In this document: piece by piece, positions 1-13,851 of the stretch | How the letters are laid out: every line of letters begins with the position of its first letter | Position numbering within the stretch: the first letter of the stretch is position 1 | Assembly (NCBI GenBank): GCA_024734555.1 | Contig: JANPWX010000076.1 | Location: forward strand, 2,248,051 to 2,312,050 | Reading direction: 5' to 3' | Length of the DNA stretch: 64,000 nucleotides | Source: Trochalopteron elliotii | Lineage: Eukaryota > Chordata > Aves > Passeriformes > Leiothrichidae | Position numbers and translations under genes: made by a program | The notes under the pieces: model-generated | Told to the model about the DNA's origin: nothing | What the model saw: only the letters and a program-made list of their open reading frames with translations | The model's database searches: none

Positions 1-3000
1 TTCCCAGACTTGCAATGCCTGCACAACAGAGAATGAAGAAGGGAAGGGAAGAACTGTACTATCTGCTGTCCCTTTTGGATGGCACTGATCCATTCAGAGA
101 ACTGGCTCTGCACTATGCTGTGTGAAGACAGAACCACTACCTTTACAGAGGCTCCAGAACAACTGAGACTGCAGTTTTGGTGATGCAGTGAAAAAACAGG
201 AAGGACATAATAGAGGAGACCAATTACTGAATATTCACACTAGCAGGTAAGACAGTGGCCTGACAGGCATATAACTGACTACAGCTGGCTTGGAGTGCAG
301 TATGGTGAATAAAGTACCTATGTAGCTATGCAAAGGGATGATGGATACACGAAAAAACCATGTACATTCCTAAATAATTGAAACCCATCTTTTGGCACTG
401 CATGAGGAGTAGGAGTAAAATATATGCAAGCTATCACTCAGTGAGGAGCATATTTTTCGTATATTGGAGGAGCAGAAAACATTGGAAAACTCAAGCCATT
501 GTTATAAAAATCCAAACCATTGAATTTTAGTGGTTCAAGATAATTCAGTTTTTAATAAAACTGAAGCCATTGTATATTCTTTTGAAATCTCATAAAATAG
601 CTAACATAAAATGCTTTTAATGCAATTCTAACTATCATGAAATTATGAGAAAAAATAACCAGTGCCTGTAGCTGCTACCTTTACCCCAAACTATCAAAAT
701 TAAGCTATTTAATCATGAATCGAATTGAAGGCCCCTCCAGAGTTTTGGTTAAGTCTTTTTTTAGTTAAGGTAGCAGGCTTACAGACTTCTGTTTGCATTA
801 GTGAAGACTTAGCTTAATATCACAAATACAATCCTAAATATCAGAAAAAAAGAGGATATTCAAGCCTGGGAAACTAACTCTGTGGGACTTCACTGCTTTT
901 TTGAAGACACTGAGAAATTTCAAAACATTAGTTAAAGCTGCTGGTAGGTTTGAGCTAAGAAGAGAAGAAAATGACCCAACCTCTAGAGCTCACTTTCACA
1001 ATTGCACCTTTGCACAGAGGGGCTAAATAGAGTAACTGCATACAATCAATACTTATATGTAGCTATGCCTAAAATTGAGTTGCCACAGCTTGTATTGTGT
1101 GGTATTGTGCTACCACAGGTTTCTGCCTATCATAAGGAAGTACATGTTTTATAGATGAACTAATTAGAACTGAAGTATTTTAAAATATTATTGTTGCTAT
1201 TGTCTAGGCTCCTCTGTTGAGAAAGCTCAGTACAACATTTTGCAAGAGCCTACTTCAAATGCAGAGCTTTCTGAGGAAAACAAAAGCCCATGCTTAAGAG
1301 TGATGGAATTCTTTTAAAGTACATTATGTCATATTAGAAAGTCCACGGATCTAAGCAAAGTAAGGAAGTATTGTCTGCAACTTAATACTAGTGTTTGGCT
1401 AAGTATTAATCATCCAGCAGATCAGGCTAAGTATTTTTATGACAAGCTATGAATTTGATCCAAAAGAAGGAAGAACTAAATTTTTCACTTGAACTAAGAA
1501 GTATACAAAGCTGTCAGTGATTTGATGATGGGATGTTCATGGGGAGACTGTATAGGAATGTATGCCTAAAGGCTCACCAATAATTTGTCATGTGCCTAAA
1601 AAGTTCATCACATGGTTTCTGTAACTGTTTGCTACATCAGTGCTGCTATTGACATCTTGTGCCAAAGAAAGATGCAGCTAATATGATTGCTATGTTAAAA
1701 AGATGAAAGTTCAGGCAGACTAGGGAAAAGTGATCCAATTATTTTTTAAATATTCTTTTTCAACCCTTGTTAATTATTAGTTTATTGAATCCTTCACACC
1801 TTGAAATACAAAGATTTGAAATATTCTTCTTGCTAAATGAGTCTTATTTGGAAAATGATTAATATAGGAAAGAAGTTGCAGTACATTGCAAGATTAGTTT
1901 GATCAATTGGTAGAGCAAGCACAGTCTTCTAGCCAATTTTATAGCTGAAGATAAAGAGAGAGACATTTTTCTTTTAAACTTACGGACTACAGCCTCACTG
2001 GATATCAGCCACAAGAGATAAGTCATGTGGGCACTCACAAAACACCTAATCTTAATCTTAATTAGTAGGAGACACCAACACACATCACATATCTTCACTC
2101 TATGTTCAGTTGGTTCTAACTTAAAAGCAGTGCAACTCCAAAGCTTGTAAAGATCTCTTCTTTCATATGCAAACAATCTGAAAGACAAATACTTACTTCT
2201 AAAACACCAGGAAAATGTGCTGTCTGGTTAAAAGCTAGTCTTGTCCCATTTTGCTTTTTTTTAGAAGATATAGTTTCCGTTCTGTCAGGATACATAGCAC
2301 TGCACATCAAAGAAAAGTATAATTAAAAGGACAGTGGCAGCAGTGACAACTTAACTACTTACCCTGCTGTCAAGTGCTACTTTATCTTCAAACTGCTGTA
2401 CTTACAAAATTGCTGGAAAAACTACATTACTTTACCTGCTAGTGAGTAATGTTTGCAGTGTTTTAGTCATTCCATGCTCATGCATCCTTTTTCGCCTGGC
2501 ACTCTGGTTAAAATAAAGATCTCCTATATGGTTTTCCAATGCAACTTTCCATTTTTACTGGTCTTTTTAAAGGGCATACTCTCTGAGGTAAAGGATTTAA
2601 GTGATTTACTTAGTGTTAGACCAGAGGGGAAGAAATACCTGTATCCCCCAGAGCAGCCACACTTTTAATCAAATATAACTCATAAATCACATTTACAACT
2701 TTCAGAACTCAATCAATAAGATACTTTATAGTTCGTAAAAAAATTATCTGGAAAGTAGTAGAAGTACAAGAGAGATGTTACTGAGGGACCACACACATCT
2801 AGGCTCTGCCCACTGTCTGTCTTTAGGGACTAAACTGCCAATTTTAACAATGACTGATTTGTCCCAAAACTCCAATGCATTTATAAGCAGTGCATAGTTG
2901 GCTGATAATGAAGCATTCTAGGAGGCCATAATCAATAGTACTAAAGCAGAGTAAGTTTCCTGTTCCACTTTACCCTAGTTTGGTGACTATTATTAATATT

Positions 3001-6000
3001 TCTCTCATCAAACTTTAGCTAAAGACTTTTGTTCTCTCAGGCAGAAGTTTTTGTGGCTTTTCTCTGAAGCAATCTCCAAGTAAGTCACAGAATACCAAGG
3101 ACTTCTCAGAGCTAATTCAGTTACATGTCTCCCTGAAGTTTAATTTGCATATTTAATATAGCAAATTCTTCATCAAGTGTTTAATTTGTACACATACACT
3201 GAACAGTCTGCTGTAGCAAAAATTACCCTATTACACATTACTTCATCTAGGACTGATACATAAGTCAAAAAGCAAGTTCTGTAAATTGCTGCTCAAATAT
3301 CTGCATAACTTCACTTATATAGTAGATAACTTTCTCATGATTTCTGAGGCATGCATTAGAAAATAAGAAATTAATCACCTCATTTTAGATACTTCAAAAT
3401 GTATTGCCTATTGGTATATTCCCCTAATGACTCAAATGTACTGTGTATATTTTGTATGAAGATTTATTTGAATTTTTTTCATGGAAAAGGCACTGAAAAA
3501 TTGTTGTACTCTATGCTAACAGAAAAAAACCAGGGAAATATTATCTCAACCTCTTTAAGATCTAATGACAACAGCTTTCATGAAATATAAACAGATGCCT
3601 GCAGCTGTTGTATCAATATTCAAATTGAACACATACTCCAGTGATGCCAGAGTGTGCTGGCTAAGAGACTTCTAAGTGATAGACTACTCAATAGAAAGTT
3701 TTCATTCAGATGAAAATGATCTTGTCAGACTGAGTTCAGACAGTTTTGCCTTTCATTCCTTTTTGAGACATCTGCAGAAAGTACTGACAAATATCTGGAT
3801 GATTTCAGTTTTTGAAGCCAGAAGACTAGAACACAACACAATATGTGAGAGCTGTTACCGGCTCTTACAACACAGAAAGAAAAAAAGAAAAAAAAAAACA
3901 AATAGTACTGATACATTAAGACTTTGTATTAGAATGTATTACCGTTATTACTTTCAACAACTTAGATGGCAATTTCGTGTGAAGGTAAATGACAAGTGCA
4001 GTCACAGCTCAGAAATCTATTTTCTATCCAAACTGAAACTATCCAAACTGTGACTTTTAGTACTAGGTCTATGAGGGATCATGTTGTCACTCATTTAAGA
4101 CAGTCCCATAGGCTGGAAATGTTAAATTAAGTTCCTAGTAGTGACTGCATCTTTAATAGGTTTAAATAATTATCCTTTAAAATCAAAACTGCCAATTATT
4201 TTACTTTAAGAGAAGATGGTAGAAATTCGTTTGACACAAATAGTGAAGTTGGTAACAGTCAAACAATCCTTGACCAAATTTAATGCCCAATTGCTCTATT
4301 TCAGTTTTAATAAACTCTCTGCAATGGAAGGTACCAAACGTGGAAAGTATCCCTCATACTGCAGGTCCTATGGCTTTCTGATGGACACAAGTGAACCTGT
4401 TTGTGATGTTTGTAAAAGATTGTGCATTTATAGAGTTGCTTTGTTGTGTGATTGGAGATTCAAGTGGAATATCAGAATGCTGAGGAGGGGGCCTGAATGG
4501 ATTTGAACTCTAGAAAACAACTGTTTAAATCCTGCATGGCATCCATGTTTTAGGAATTAATCAGAGCCTAAATATATACACACCTAAAGCTACATCCAAG
4601 TCTTTAAACGATATGTTGTCATATGGAGCCTTTGATTTTCCACTGATGGTATGAGGAGAATATGTCTGCTAAAGTTTCCTGCTGTGTTTTTTTGTAAACC
4701 TGATGTGTGAGTCAAAGGAAACATGATCTGGTTTGGAGTGGTCAACTTCTAGGCAAATCCTCTCCTCATCCTCACTGTGAATATGGCTTATAATAAAATT
4801 ACTGTATTTATTTATATATGATCATAATCAGAGTCCTCTGGCATGTAGACATGTATGAAAGTGTTCACAACATATTTCTGGTATTCAGGAATTGGTAGCA
4901 GTAATTGGATGGACATACAGAGGCCTGTCTGCATGACCTTATGCAGAAAAATACTGAGTAATTCAATTTCTATTTCAACTTGGCAGGGCATGAATCAGAT
5001 CTGATCTACAAGGCATGATGCTGCACTAATGCACACAGATGGTAGTAATTCTCCCAAATGTATGAACTCCTGTGCTAATAAAATCACATTATTCATGATT
5101 TCTTCTCACATTTCTCAAGACAAGCGATTTTTCAGATAAAGTCAGAGCATGACCATCTGTCACTGATCATAAGGACATGCATAGAATGGAGCAATCATGC
5201 AGCATCTGGTCAAAGTATGATTCAAAAGGCTAATAAGGAAACATAATCTGGAACACGATATGAAAAATTATTGTATCATAAACCAGACATATATTATAGC
5301 AAGTTAAGTAACACTTACAATATAAGACCTGCATTTTCTTTCATTCAATTTGTACCACACCAGATAAACTCTGAATTTAGATTTCTCTCTAGAGAAAGCA
5401 CATCAGAGCTTCTATAGGTTTCTTAACATGTTGAATATATGCTGTGTATCCAACTTATAAGATGATTTTTTATCTTGTGTCAGCCAATCACCAAGAAAAG
5501 ATGCACCAAGATAAAGGTTTTTAAAAATTATTTGTGCAATTGATTCCATTGAAACTGGAAGAAAGTGCATTTATGTAATTACTGGCAGGCATACTTTCTA
5601 TTAATAATAAAAAGGATTTGTTGCCAAGAATGGATTATGGATACTCAATATATATGGAGTGTGCTAATATAGGAAAATTTATACTTAAAAACTGTTCACT
5701 GCAAATGAATGCTAAAGTTGTTTTTTTTTTTTTTCCCATTAATGCATTAAATTTTAAAATCCTTGAGGAAAGAAATTTTCTTCTGGGAAAATAAAGACAG
5801 AAAAATAAAGTCACTCACTTATGACATACAAGTGACTGTTCCAGAGAAACAAAACTAAAATCTTGTGTTCTATGAATATATATAATGAATCAGATCCTCT
5901 GCGGCTGGTCTTAGATACTGGGCAGTGGATTTAAAACTGTTGATCAGAAGTATCTGTATCCACAATCTAATGTTTCTATTGACAAGCATTGTTAGAATGA

Positions 6001-8170
6001 GTGTGTCTGTGCTGTTAAGGACAGCTGGTTTGGACTACAAGAACACTGACTCCCTCTGAGTCATCTGCTAATCCTTTGCAGAAAAAATGGATTTAGAATT
6101 AACCTTTGTGGAATATGATTGGTGGAATGTGTTTGAGACCTGACAGATTACAGCACCTGTTAATTCATTGAGCTTCCTGCTCTTTATGATGTTGCATTAG
6201 TGTTCAAAGGCAGCTGATCTGAATTATGAGACATCCCATGATTAGGAAAAGATGTAAATAAGGACCTCCTTGAGACAACCCTAGAAATTTTAAAAGCCAT
6301 CTAGATAAAGAATGGACAAGTGAATTATCAATTAACGGGCAGAATCAGTTCATCGTGATACCACAAAAAGAACCCCCAAAAAAACTAGAGAAGAAAATGC
6401 AGTAAGAATTGCAGTGAGGGAACAGAATCCCAAGGTCATAGAGTGAGTCTGAGGCTAATTCAAGAATATAGGTGAACTTGATTTTTAGTGTCCTATGCTA
6501 TTTAAAAGTACAGTTTCTGTGTCATACACTGAATTTTTCAGACTACAATAGAAAATAAAATACATCCATAACTGGAAAATCAGTTATTACAGAGCGTGCA
6601 TTGAGCTGCTTCTAATGTCCTGACATACTCTGCCTAAACTGCTCACTGGGATAGGTTTTTGCCCTTTAAAATGACTTTAAGTTTACTTGGAGGTAGAGGC
6701 AAGGATGCTCTTTTCACTTCTTTATCTAATCTGTCTTTCTTTCCTCAAATACACTGTGTTGACTTAGAAACAGTTGCATTCTTTGATTTGTGACAGTTCA
6801 TTTTACCTTTCTTTCAGTATATTTGGCTGTGTTATTTCTTCCCTTACAGTGAACATTGTCAGTGCAAGTACCACTTCTACTGTTAATATCAAACAATTGA
6901 AGAGTTTGCTTCAGGAAACTAATTCTGCAATGCTACAGGACATCATCTGTCTCCAAAATTTCTCTCTTTCAAGTCAAACTCTTTCTTGTATAATCCAATT
7001 TAGTCAGGGTATTTTTCTTTGCTACCTTTGATTCAGCTTTATAATCCACTATGTACAGCCAAAGAAAACTATTTTTGTGGTCTCTGAGCGATTCAGTTCA
7101 TCTCAGAATATATGTACTCTTCCTCCTTAAATCCTTTCCCCCTTTCCTTTGTCCTTATTGTAGCTCTGATGTGACATGTTCAGAGCATCAAGTTAAGCTG
7201 GGTGGTGGATTCTATTCTCTGCTGTATCCTGTGTGTGATGATCCAGTGGTCACAAAAACAAGGAAAATAAGCAACAAGCTCCTGCAGATTTCCAGATGAG
7301 CGCTTACGGAACCATCAGAACAATAAAAAGTACAGGCCACAGGTTTTATGGTCAAAGAGAGAATGAATAAAGCACAGTGATCGCTACTGTCAAATTGTAA
7401 CACAAGTATTTGGATATACTTTCTGAAATAATCTGTCTGAGAGCAGTGACCATATTTTTATTCAAATTCTCCCATTATTTCCCAATTATTTCCAAGCATT
7501 GTCTCTTTAGGTGGTGTATATGTTAAAAAAATTTCAACCCCAAATTTTCATAGAATTTTTCCCTTCCCTATTTTTCCCATTAAAAAATTAATTTTGAAGA
7601 TCACAATGACTGCTAATTAAATTGAATCCATTGCTTGCTATGACAGTATATTGGCTTCTATAAGCCAATGCTTTGCATGATCAGACAACCCAGGGTTAGA
7701 AAAAGAAGTAAATAGGACTTCACAATACTACATAGTGAAGTATTGATTGGAAAACTCACTCTTTTTTTCCTACACATGTTGTCCAAACCCATTCATTTTT
7801 TCCACAAATAAAGGAAGAAACTCCACAGTTCAGTCTTCATTCAGTGATGATGATAGGGAAATATTCAAGTACTTTTAAGAAAAAAAGTCTAAGTAGGACT
7901 TGGTCTAAATATTATTAGTTCTGAAATTGCACCCAGATTGTACCAAGAAATACTATCAAGAGATAACTGAATTCAGGTTTTGTTTAGTGAGTATTACCTA
8001 ATTTTCAAAGTTACTTTGATTATCAATTATAGATAACCACAGTGAAAACAAATTATGTGTAGATAGCACATAAAATCAAGAAGAATACTGAAGGAGTATT
8101 TAAAGTAAAAGCATTTTATCCACTAAGCATTCAGTAACACACCAGTAGCAAAGAATCTCACTTTCACTTC
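1..8170. other. Intronic / non-coding stretch, no recognised element
   Basis: AT-rich DNA with stop codons in all frames. The only open frames are short (up to about 125 codons) and show no domain signature or paired splice signals. If the EYS reading is right this lies in the intron downstream of the 20 kb exon. Homopolymer runs such as the T tract near 5720 are the only simple repeats noticed. Confidence 0.6.
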
Positions 8171-8175
8171 TAGTC

Positions 8176-8447
8176 TCACCTACATTCCCTATTAAATGGG
8201 GTGCACAGCAGTTCTACTGACCTGACCTCCCCACCGCAGGGGCCACTACAAACACCTGTAGCCACCACCACTGTGAGCACCTTTATCACTGAATGCATCT
8301 CCTGCTGGCTCATGCAAAATGTGCAGGTTAGTTCAGAGAAATGCCACACCAGGTGGGTGCTGCATGGCTCAGACCATGCACCACTGGAAGTGGTGTGGCA
8401 GCTGGTACACGACATGGTCACATATGCTTTGCTGCATCTGTAAAATT
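8176..8447. other. Unassigned GC-richer island with a hairpin
   Basis: This block is clearly richer in G and C than its flanks and is open in both directions (about 80 codons each way), as expected for a stop-poor GC-richer block. I recognise no protein or repeat family in it. It contains a long imperfect inverted repeat at 8342-8400 and ends about 170 bp before a CR1 fragment. It could be an old transposable element, a conserved non-coding element or a retained exon fragment. Confidence 0.35.
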
Positions 8448-8620
8448 AACTTGATTAACTTTTAACTTGTTAATTCAACTGGTCTGGACTGGAAATCAGA
8501 AATGTTTTCCACTTAGTTGGATTAGAAAGAGTGACGCAAGTTTGTAACAGTGGCCACACACCAGGAAGAAGACTTCCACCAAAGTGGAAGAGTGTATAAA
8601 AGTAAGAGTGACTTTGCCCT

Positions 8621-9136
8621 AGTACCTGGACTGCTGTGTCTGATTCTGGGCTCCTCAGTACAAGAAAGACCTACTACTCAGGGGCTACTGAGAGGGTACA
8701 GCAGAGGTCACAGGGGTGATTTGGGGTCTGGAGCATCTCTCCTATGAAGATAGACTGCAAGAGCTGGGCCTGTTTAGTCCAGAGGAGAAAAGACCAAGAG
8801 GGGATCCCATTAATGCATATAAATATCTCAAATACAGGTGTCAGGAGGACGGTGCCAGGCTCTTTACAGTGGTGCCCAGTGACAGGATGAGAAGCAATGA
8901 CCACAAACTAAAACACAGACAGTTTCATCTCAACATGAGGAAGAACTTCACACTGAGAGCAGCAGAGCACTGGAACAGGCTGCCCAGGGAGGTCATGGAA
9001 TCTCCCTCTCTGGAGACATTCAAAACCCACCTGAGTATTTTCCCTGTATCACCTGCTCTAGGTGACCCTACTTTGGCAGGGAGGTTGGACTGGATGATCT
9101 CCAGAGGTTCCTTCAAACTCTAAAGATTCTGTGGCA
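8621..9136 (+). mobile_element. CR1 LINE, 5'-truncated 3' end with ORF2 C-terminus
   Basis: CR1 is a non-LTR retrotransposon whose copies are nearly always 5'-truncated. This segment reads through the end of ORF2 in plus orientation. The open frame 8716-9123 carries the hallmark C-terminal sequence with HWNRLPREV and ESPSLETFK. Upstream is the characteristic stretch around ctgggctcctcagtacaaga. The copy ends near gattctgtgg, matching the family's ATTCTGTG-like terminal repeat. The last 135 codons hold no stop, which suggests a moderately young copy, although the full ORF2 is not present. Confidence 0.9.
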
Positions 9137-10551
9137 AAGAAATTGTCAAATAGAAGACAATAAAAATGTCCCTTCTTTTATATGGGGCTCAAAAAAAAAG
9201 GAGATGCTGAGTCAGCTTCTTTTATTTCTGTTCACACTGCCCTGGGGGGGTTGGCAAGTGAAAAATGACTGTAACAGCTACAACAAAAATGAGGGAGCAT
9301 AAACAAACAACAAATTGTGGCAGGAAAAGACACAAAACTATCATGAAGTTGAAATATAGAGATTTTTATGTTTTCTACAAATATACGCAATAACATATAA
9401 ATAGTTTATTGCTATTTGGGAGTACAAAGCTAGAAAATAAAAAAAGGATATAATATAACATTATGTGGTCTGCAACATAACACTAAGGAAGAAGAAACAG
9501 CATTGTTCAGGGTCAGTAAGAGCTGACATTTCTGGTTTCAACAAAGAATCTACTTTTAATGACATTTCCCAGTATTGTCATAGGTGCTTTCGGCATTTTT
9601 TGCCCTCCTTTTTTGTTTTCTTTAGTAGACAGATATGGATTTTAACTTTTTAAAAGACTCATGAATCAAATATTTAGGGGAAAGGCACTTTTTGTTAGGG
9701 GAGCACCTTTTAGAGCAGAAAATGAAAATGGCCATGCTATGAGCAAAAAATCGTGGCATAGATAAATGAAGATATTTCCAGAACATTTAAAAACCTTAAT
9801 GTCATGGAGAGTGACTAAGCCTTATTGACTATTACAAGTAAGCTTCATCACTACTCACAGAGTCCTGTATGTTTATGGCAAGTTGTTCATGTAAAAAATA
9901 GGCTACAACAATATAATAGCAAAGTATTAATCTACTGCTTCTGAAACTGTAACAATGCAGCAGGATTTCAAAATGCTTCTACTGGAGCCAGAAGAAAGAA
10001 TGAAGGATGTTGTGGTTCTGGAAATGCAGCAAACATTTGATGCATTTTTCACAGGTAACAGAAAATGCAAACAGATGTGGGTAAAGCTCCATTTGAAACC
10101 TCATTTTGGCAAGAACAAAATAGCAGGCATTCCCTACACTGAGATAGGATGATTAACGCTGAAAGATGAAAGATCTTGTGCAAATGGCAAATATAAATCA
10201 GTAATTTCCTTCCTCAGAGAGTTCTGAGTTTTCATTAGTATTCCTGTGTCCAAGAATTTCTTCTTTATCCTTTTAAGAGCACTTCAGCTGGATTAAGTAT
10301 AATGCTGATTACTATTTTTCTGTATAACTGCTCCTTTTATTTTACTTTTCTAAATTTGTACTTTAAAAATATTTTCATTGCTCAGATGCCCTATCACACA
10401 GCCTCACAAATTTGTCTTCCCTGCTGTTAAGTGCACAGTAATAATTCCTTTATCTTGTTCCCCCCTCCTTTTCTTAAATGTTATCAACATTTTAGCATAT
10501 CTAACTGGGACCAAAGGCTTAATAACCTTTTTAGTAGACCTAAAATCCTAA

Positions 10552-10588
10552 ACAAAGCAAAACAAACAAACAAACAAACAAAAAAAAA
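10552..10588. repeat. (AAAC)n simple repeat
   Basis: A short A-rich run built on four to six AAAC units, followed by nine A residues. It could be microsatellite expansion from an A-rich tail, but no retroelement body was recognised next to it. Confidence 0.8.
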
Positions 10589-11431
10589 CCCAGGATGACC
10601 CTTGAAACAGACACATTTTGAGCCAATATTTTGGATCAAAATGTTCAGTTCTGACAAAATTTATTGTTACTGTTCCTTTTAAATCTTTTGCCACCCCCAC
10701 ATCTCTGGATAAATTTTAGACCCACAAGCTTCAGTGGCTGGATTATTCATGGGAATGTTCAGGCTTTAAATCTGGGCTGACATTCTTTCCTTTATTCTCA
10801 ATTGCACTCAGGTTGGTCTCCAGAAATTTTGAAAAATGGGAGACTGATTCTGATCATCCAGAAAGGAATTTCATATTCTCAATTCCTCTCTCGAGTCTCT
10901 CTGAATTCAACTTTAAAGCAAGAAATTTATGCAGTCTGTTGGATTTCAAAGAAGAAAGAATGAAAGGTCCCTTCATACACAATATTTTTAATGCATGAAA
11001 ATTCTTGATTTTCTGCACCTTTTCTCTACATTATTTTTTTTATGAGTGGTTTAAAATGTTTTCTATCTAGAGTAGAATTAATTTAATAGGAGTTTCTGTA
11101 AAACTCCTGTGCAAAAATCTCTAAACAGAGAGGGTTATGTAGTGATTCTACAATGCTTTTAGCTAGACATTCATTGAAATACACATTTACAGTATTTAGT
11201 AAGAACACTTCCCCCTTATGGGGCTTTTTTCCTATTACAACAGCCCCATAATTTAAACCTCAGACAAACCTACAGTGATAAACCTTTTTAATTTTGCAAC
11301 TGTGCTACATAAACCCCCAAATTCAGTAGCATACTCCATTTAATATTAGAAAAGGCATGTGAAGACACAAGTGTACAACAGGCACTGAGCTTCTGCTGTC
11401 AAATTCTGAAAGAAACTTAAAAAGCTTATGG

Positions 11432-11449
11432 TTGTACACATTGTACACA
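11432..11449. repeat. 9-bp direct tandem pair
   Basis: The unit ttgtacaca occurs twice back to back. A small replication-slippage type duplication with no evident function. Confidence 0.7.
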
Positions 11450-13820
11450 TTTTACTCATATAAATCTTTGATTTTTGCTCTTTATTTTTCAGACACTCAC
11501 CAGTTGCTGAAACCAATTTTACATATGAATAAAAAGAAACAGCCGTTCATTTACAATTTCCATAAGATAATATTAAGGATAATGCCACACATTGGAAAAC
11601 AGCCTTGGCAGTCAGATGAATCTGCAGTTTTCCATTTTGGTTGGTAGAAGCTAATAGGCCCCTTGTCTTTTTTTTCCCTGAGTTTATTTTTCATATTTGC
11701 ATATTTTCTATAGTATTTGATACGCAATTGTCTTTTATTATTTACTTATAATACGGTAGTTTTATTTATGTCTTGTATAGGGCAAAAAATCCATTAAAGA
11801 AAATTCTTGATAAAGGGAAATACAAGTCATATAGGAAAATTGTTTTCACTCATGGAAGTCATTGTTTGAAGTACGAATCTAGCAGAGGATCTGTTTGGGC
11901 AATCCTTTGCTCTGTTTGATAATGTATTCAGTATTTTCAGTAATTCCACTGAAACACAGGGAGACACTACATGCCGACAAGTTTTGAACCTCTCCGTGTT
12001 CTGCACAGAACTGATTTACATCCATGTAGAATTTAAGTATATATTGTGCTACTAGGAAATCCACCTTCTGCCTCCTAGATTTCCTGGGTAACTAAAATGC
12101 TAAATAGATAAAATATTTTTGCCGTATAATTACTTGTCTGTTTTATCACCCAAAACAGTTATTACAAAAATATAAAGAAAGTACAATGGTGGAAAGAAAA
12201 ACTAGATTTTTATATTGCATAAAAGAAGTGGCCTCCCCAGAAGGAGGTTGGAGGCTTCAGGGACCTCACAATGGTAACTTCCTAACACCTATATTATAAA
12301 TTTTCCTCCTCTTTAAACACCAGGAGTTAGAGATTTTATGTAAATGCAGGCATCAGTGTTCCATGAAGATGCATGAAAAGGAATGTGTCAGGAACTCTTA
12401 ATTAGAAATAATGCAGGGTTAGACGCTTGAGTCAGAAATTTATGCTTAGGCCATGAAACAGCAAAGCCATTTTCTCTTTAGCCAGATTATGTAAGTAGCC
12501 AACATCCTTCCAAAATGGCCACTGGCCTTGGGAGGTGATATTCAGGTGAAATGGTCCTGAGCAGGACACTTTACTGAGATCCCTAGAGAATCCTGATGTT
12601 CACCTCACTTTCTCTCAGCTACCTGAAAGTTCCTGAGAGTTGTCCGGGAGCAGACCCAAAGCTTCACACCTTGTATGCAGGAATGAAAAAGCCCTGTTTT
12701 TAATCACAGAATTCTTGAAATCAAAATGTCAAGGTAGTAAAACATACTGTTATCCTAACTCAGTACCACAGATGATTTCTAGCTAACTATTAAATTAACT
12801 GTGCTGTAAAAGCACAAACAGTCTTCTATGTCTCTTTCATACAGGTTACATAATAAAGCACAAAAACATTGTTCAATACCTCACCTGCTTTATTACCTGG
12901 TATCTCCTGGGGAAGAACTCAAATGAGTCAAGCTTGGAAAACAAGCATTGCCATACCACCAGGGGAGACACAACATTTTTGCAGATGACTTGATTATCAG
13001 GAAGTTAGCACAACAGAACAAATGGCTGCAATTCAGGAATTACTGAAAGAAGGTTTTCCCAGAAAATGCCATAAATGGAGAAATAAAGGAAGTAAAAAGC
13101 AAGTATTTGTCACTTACACAACAATTACCTTCAAATGAAAAATTACTCAAAGGACTGGGACATTGCAGCCTAATATGCTGCAAGCTTTGAAAGAATCAAC
13201 TTTATACTGATGTTTTCAAGTGGAAAATGAAGAGGAGAAAGCTTGTTCCCTGCAAATTGTAAACTCACCATTATTTCACTTTTTCTGCTTTCTGTTCTTG
13301 CCCAGAAGAGAGTTTGTTATCAAATTGTTACAATTCTCCTAAAATTATTATGACAAGAAAACATTAATCTATTTCATTAAAGAAATAATGATTCAAAAGC
13401 CAAATGCTAGAAATGGCATAATTTCACAGGTCTGGTCTATGTGGTGAGGAGACAAAGATTTTTCTACTGCTTCAACTATTTTTTCCAGAAATGCTCATTC
13501 ATGCAGATCCTTATAGAAAAATACTACAGCTATCTCATTTTTAATAAAATTCAAATATAAATAAACAACTTTAAACAACACTTAAAACCAATACTTCTTA
13601 TTTTAAATGGCTCATGACTAGATATGAATGGATGTGAATAAAAGATGGAGAATGTACTAGAAACTGACAACACTATAAAATTTTTCTGTAAGTATTAACT
13701 TTTTTCCATAATCTCTCTAAGCAGCTTATGCCCAACAGGCTCCATAATCTATATTACAGAACAGACTCAAGATATATATATTACATGTCTGTTAAATAAG
13801 AGAACCCTATAGCTCCACAG

Positions 13821-13851
13821 TATAGCATATAGCTCTATATTATATGCTATA
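13821..13851. repeat. Perfect 11-bp inverted repeat, 9-nt spacer
   Basis: The left arm TATAGCATATA at 13821-13831 and right arm TATATGCTATA at 13841-13851 are exact reverse complements. They are separated by gctctatat. No longer transposon-like terminal repeat was found around them. Confidence 0.85.

Noticed and set aside
12900..13140. Possible retroviral polymerase remnant: a FADDLII-like stretch followed by an IQELLKEGF-like stretch in a different frame
   Set aside because: The spacing to a preceding LPQG-type motif is wrong, the frames are broken and the similarity is too short to separate from chance.
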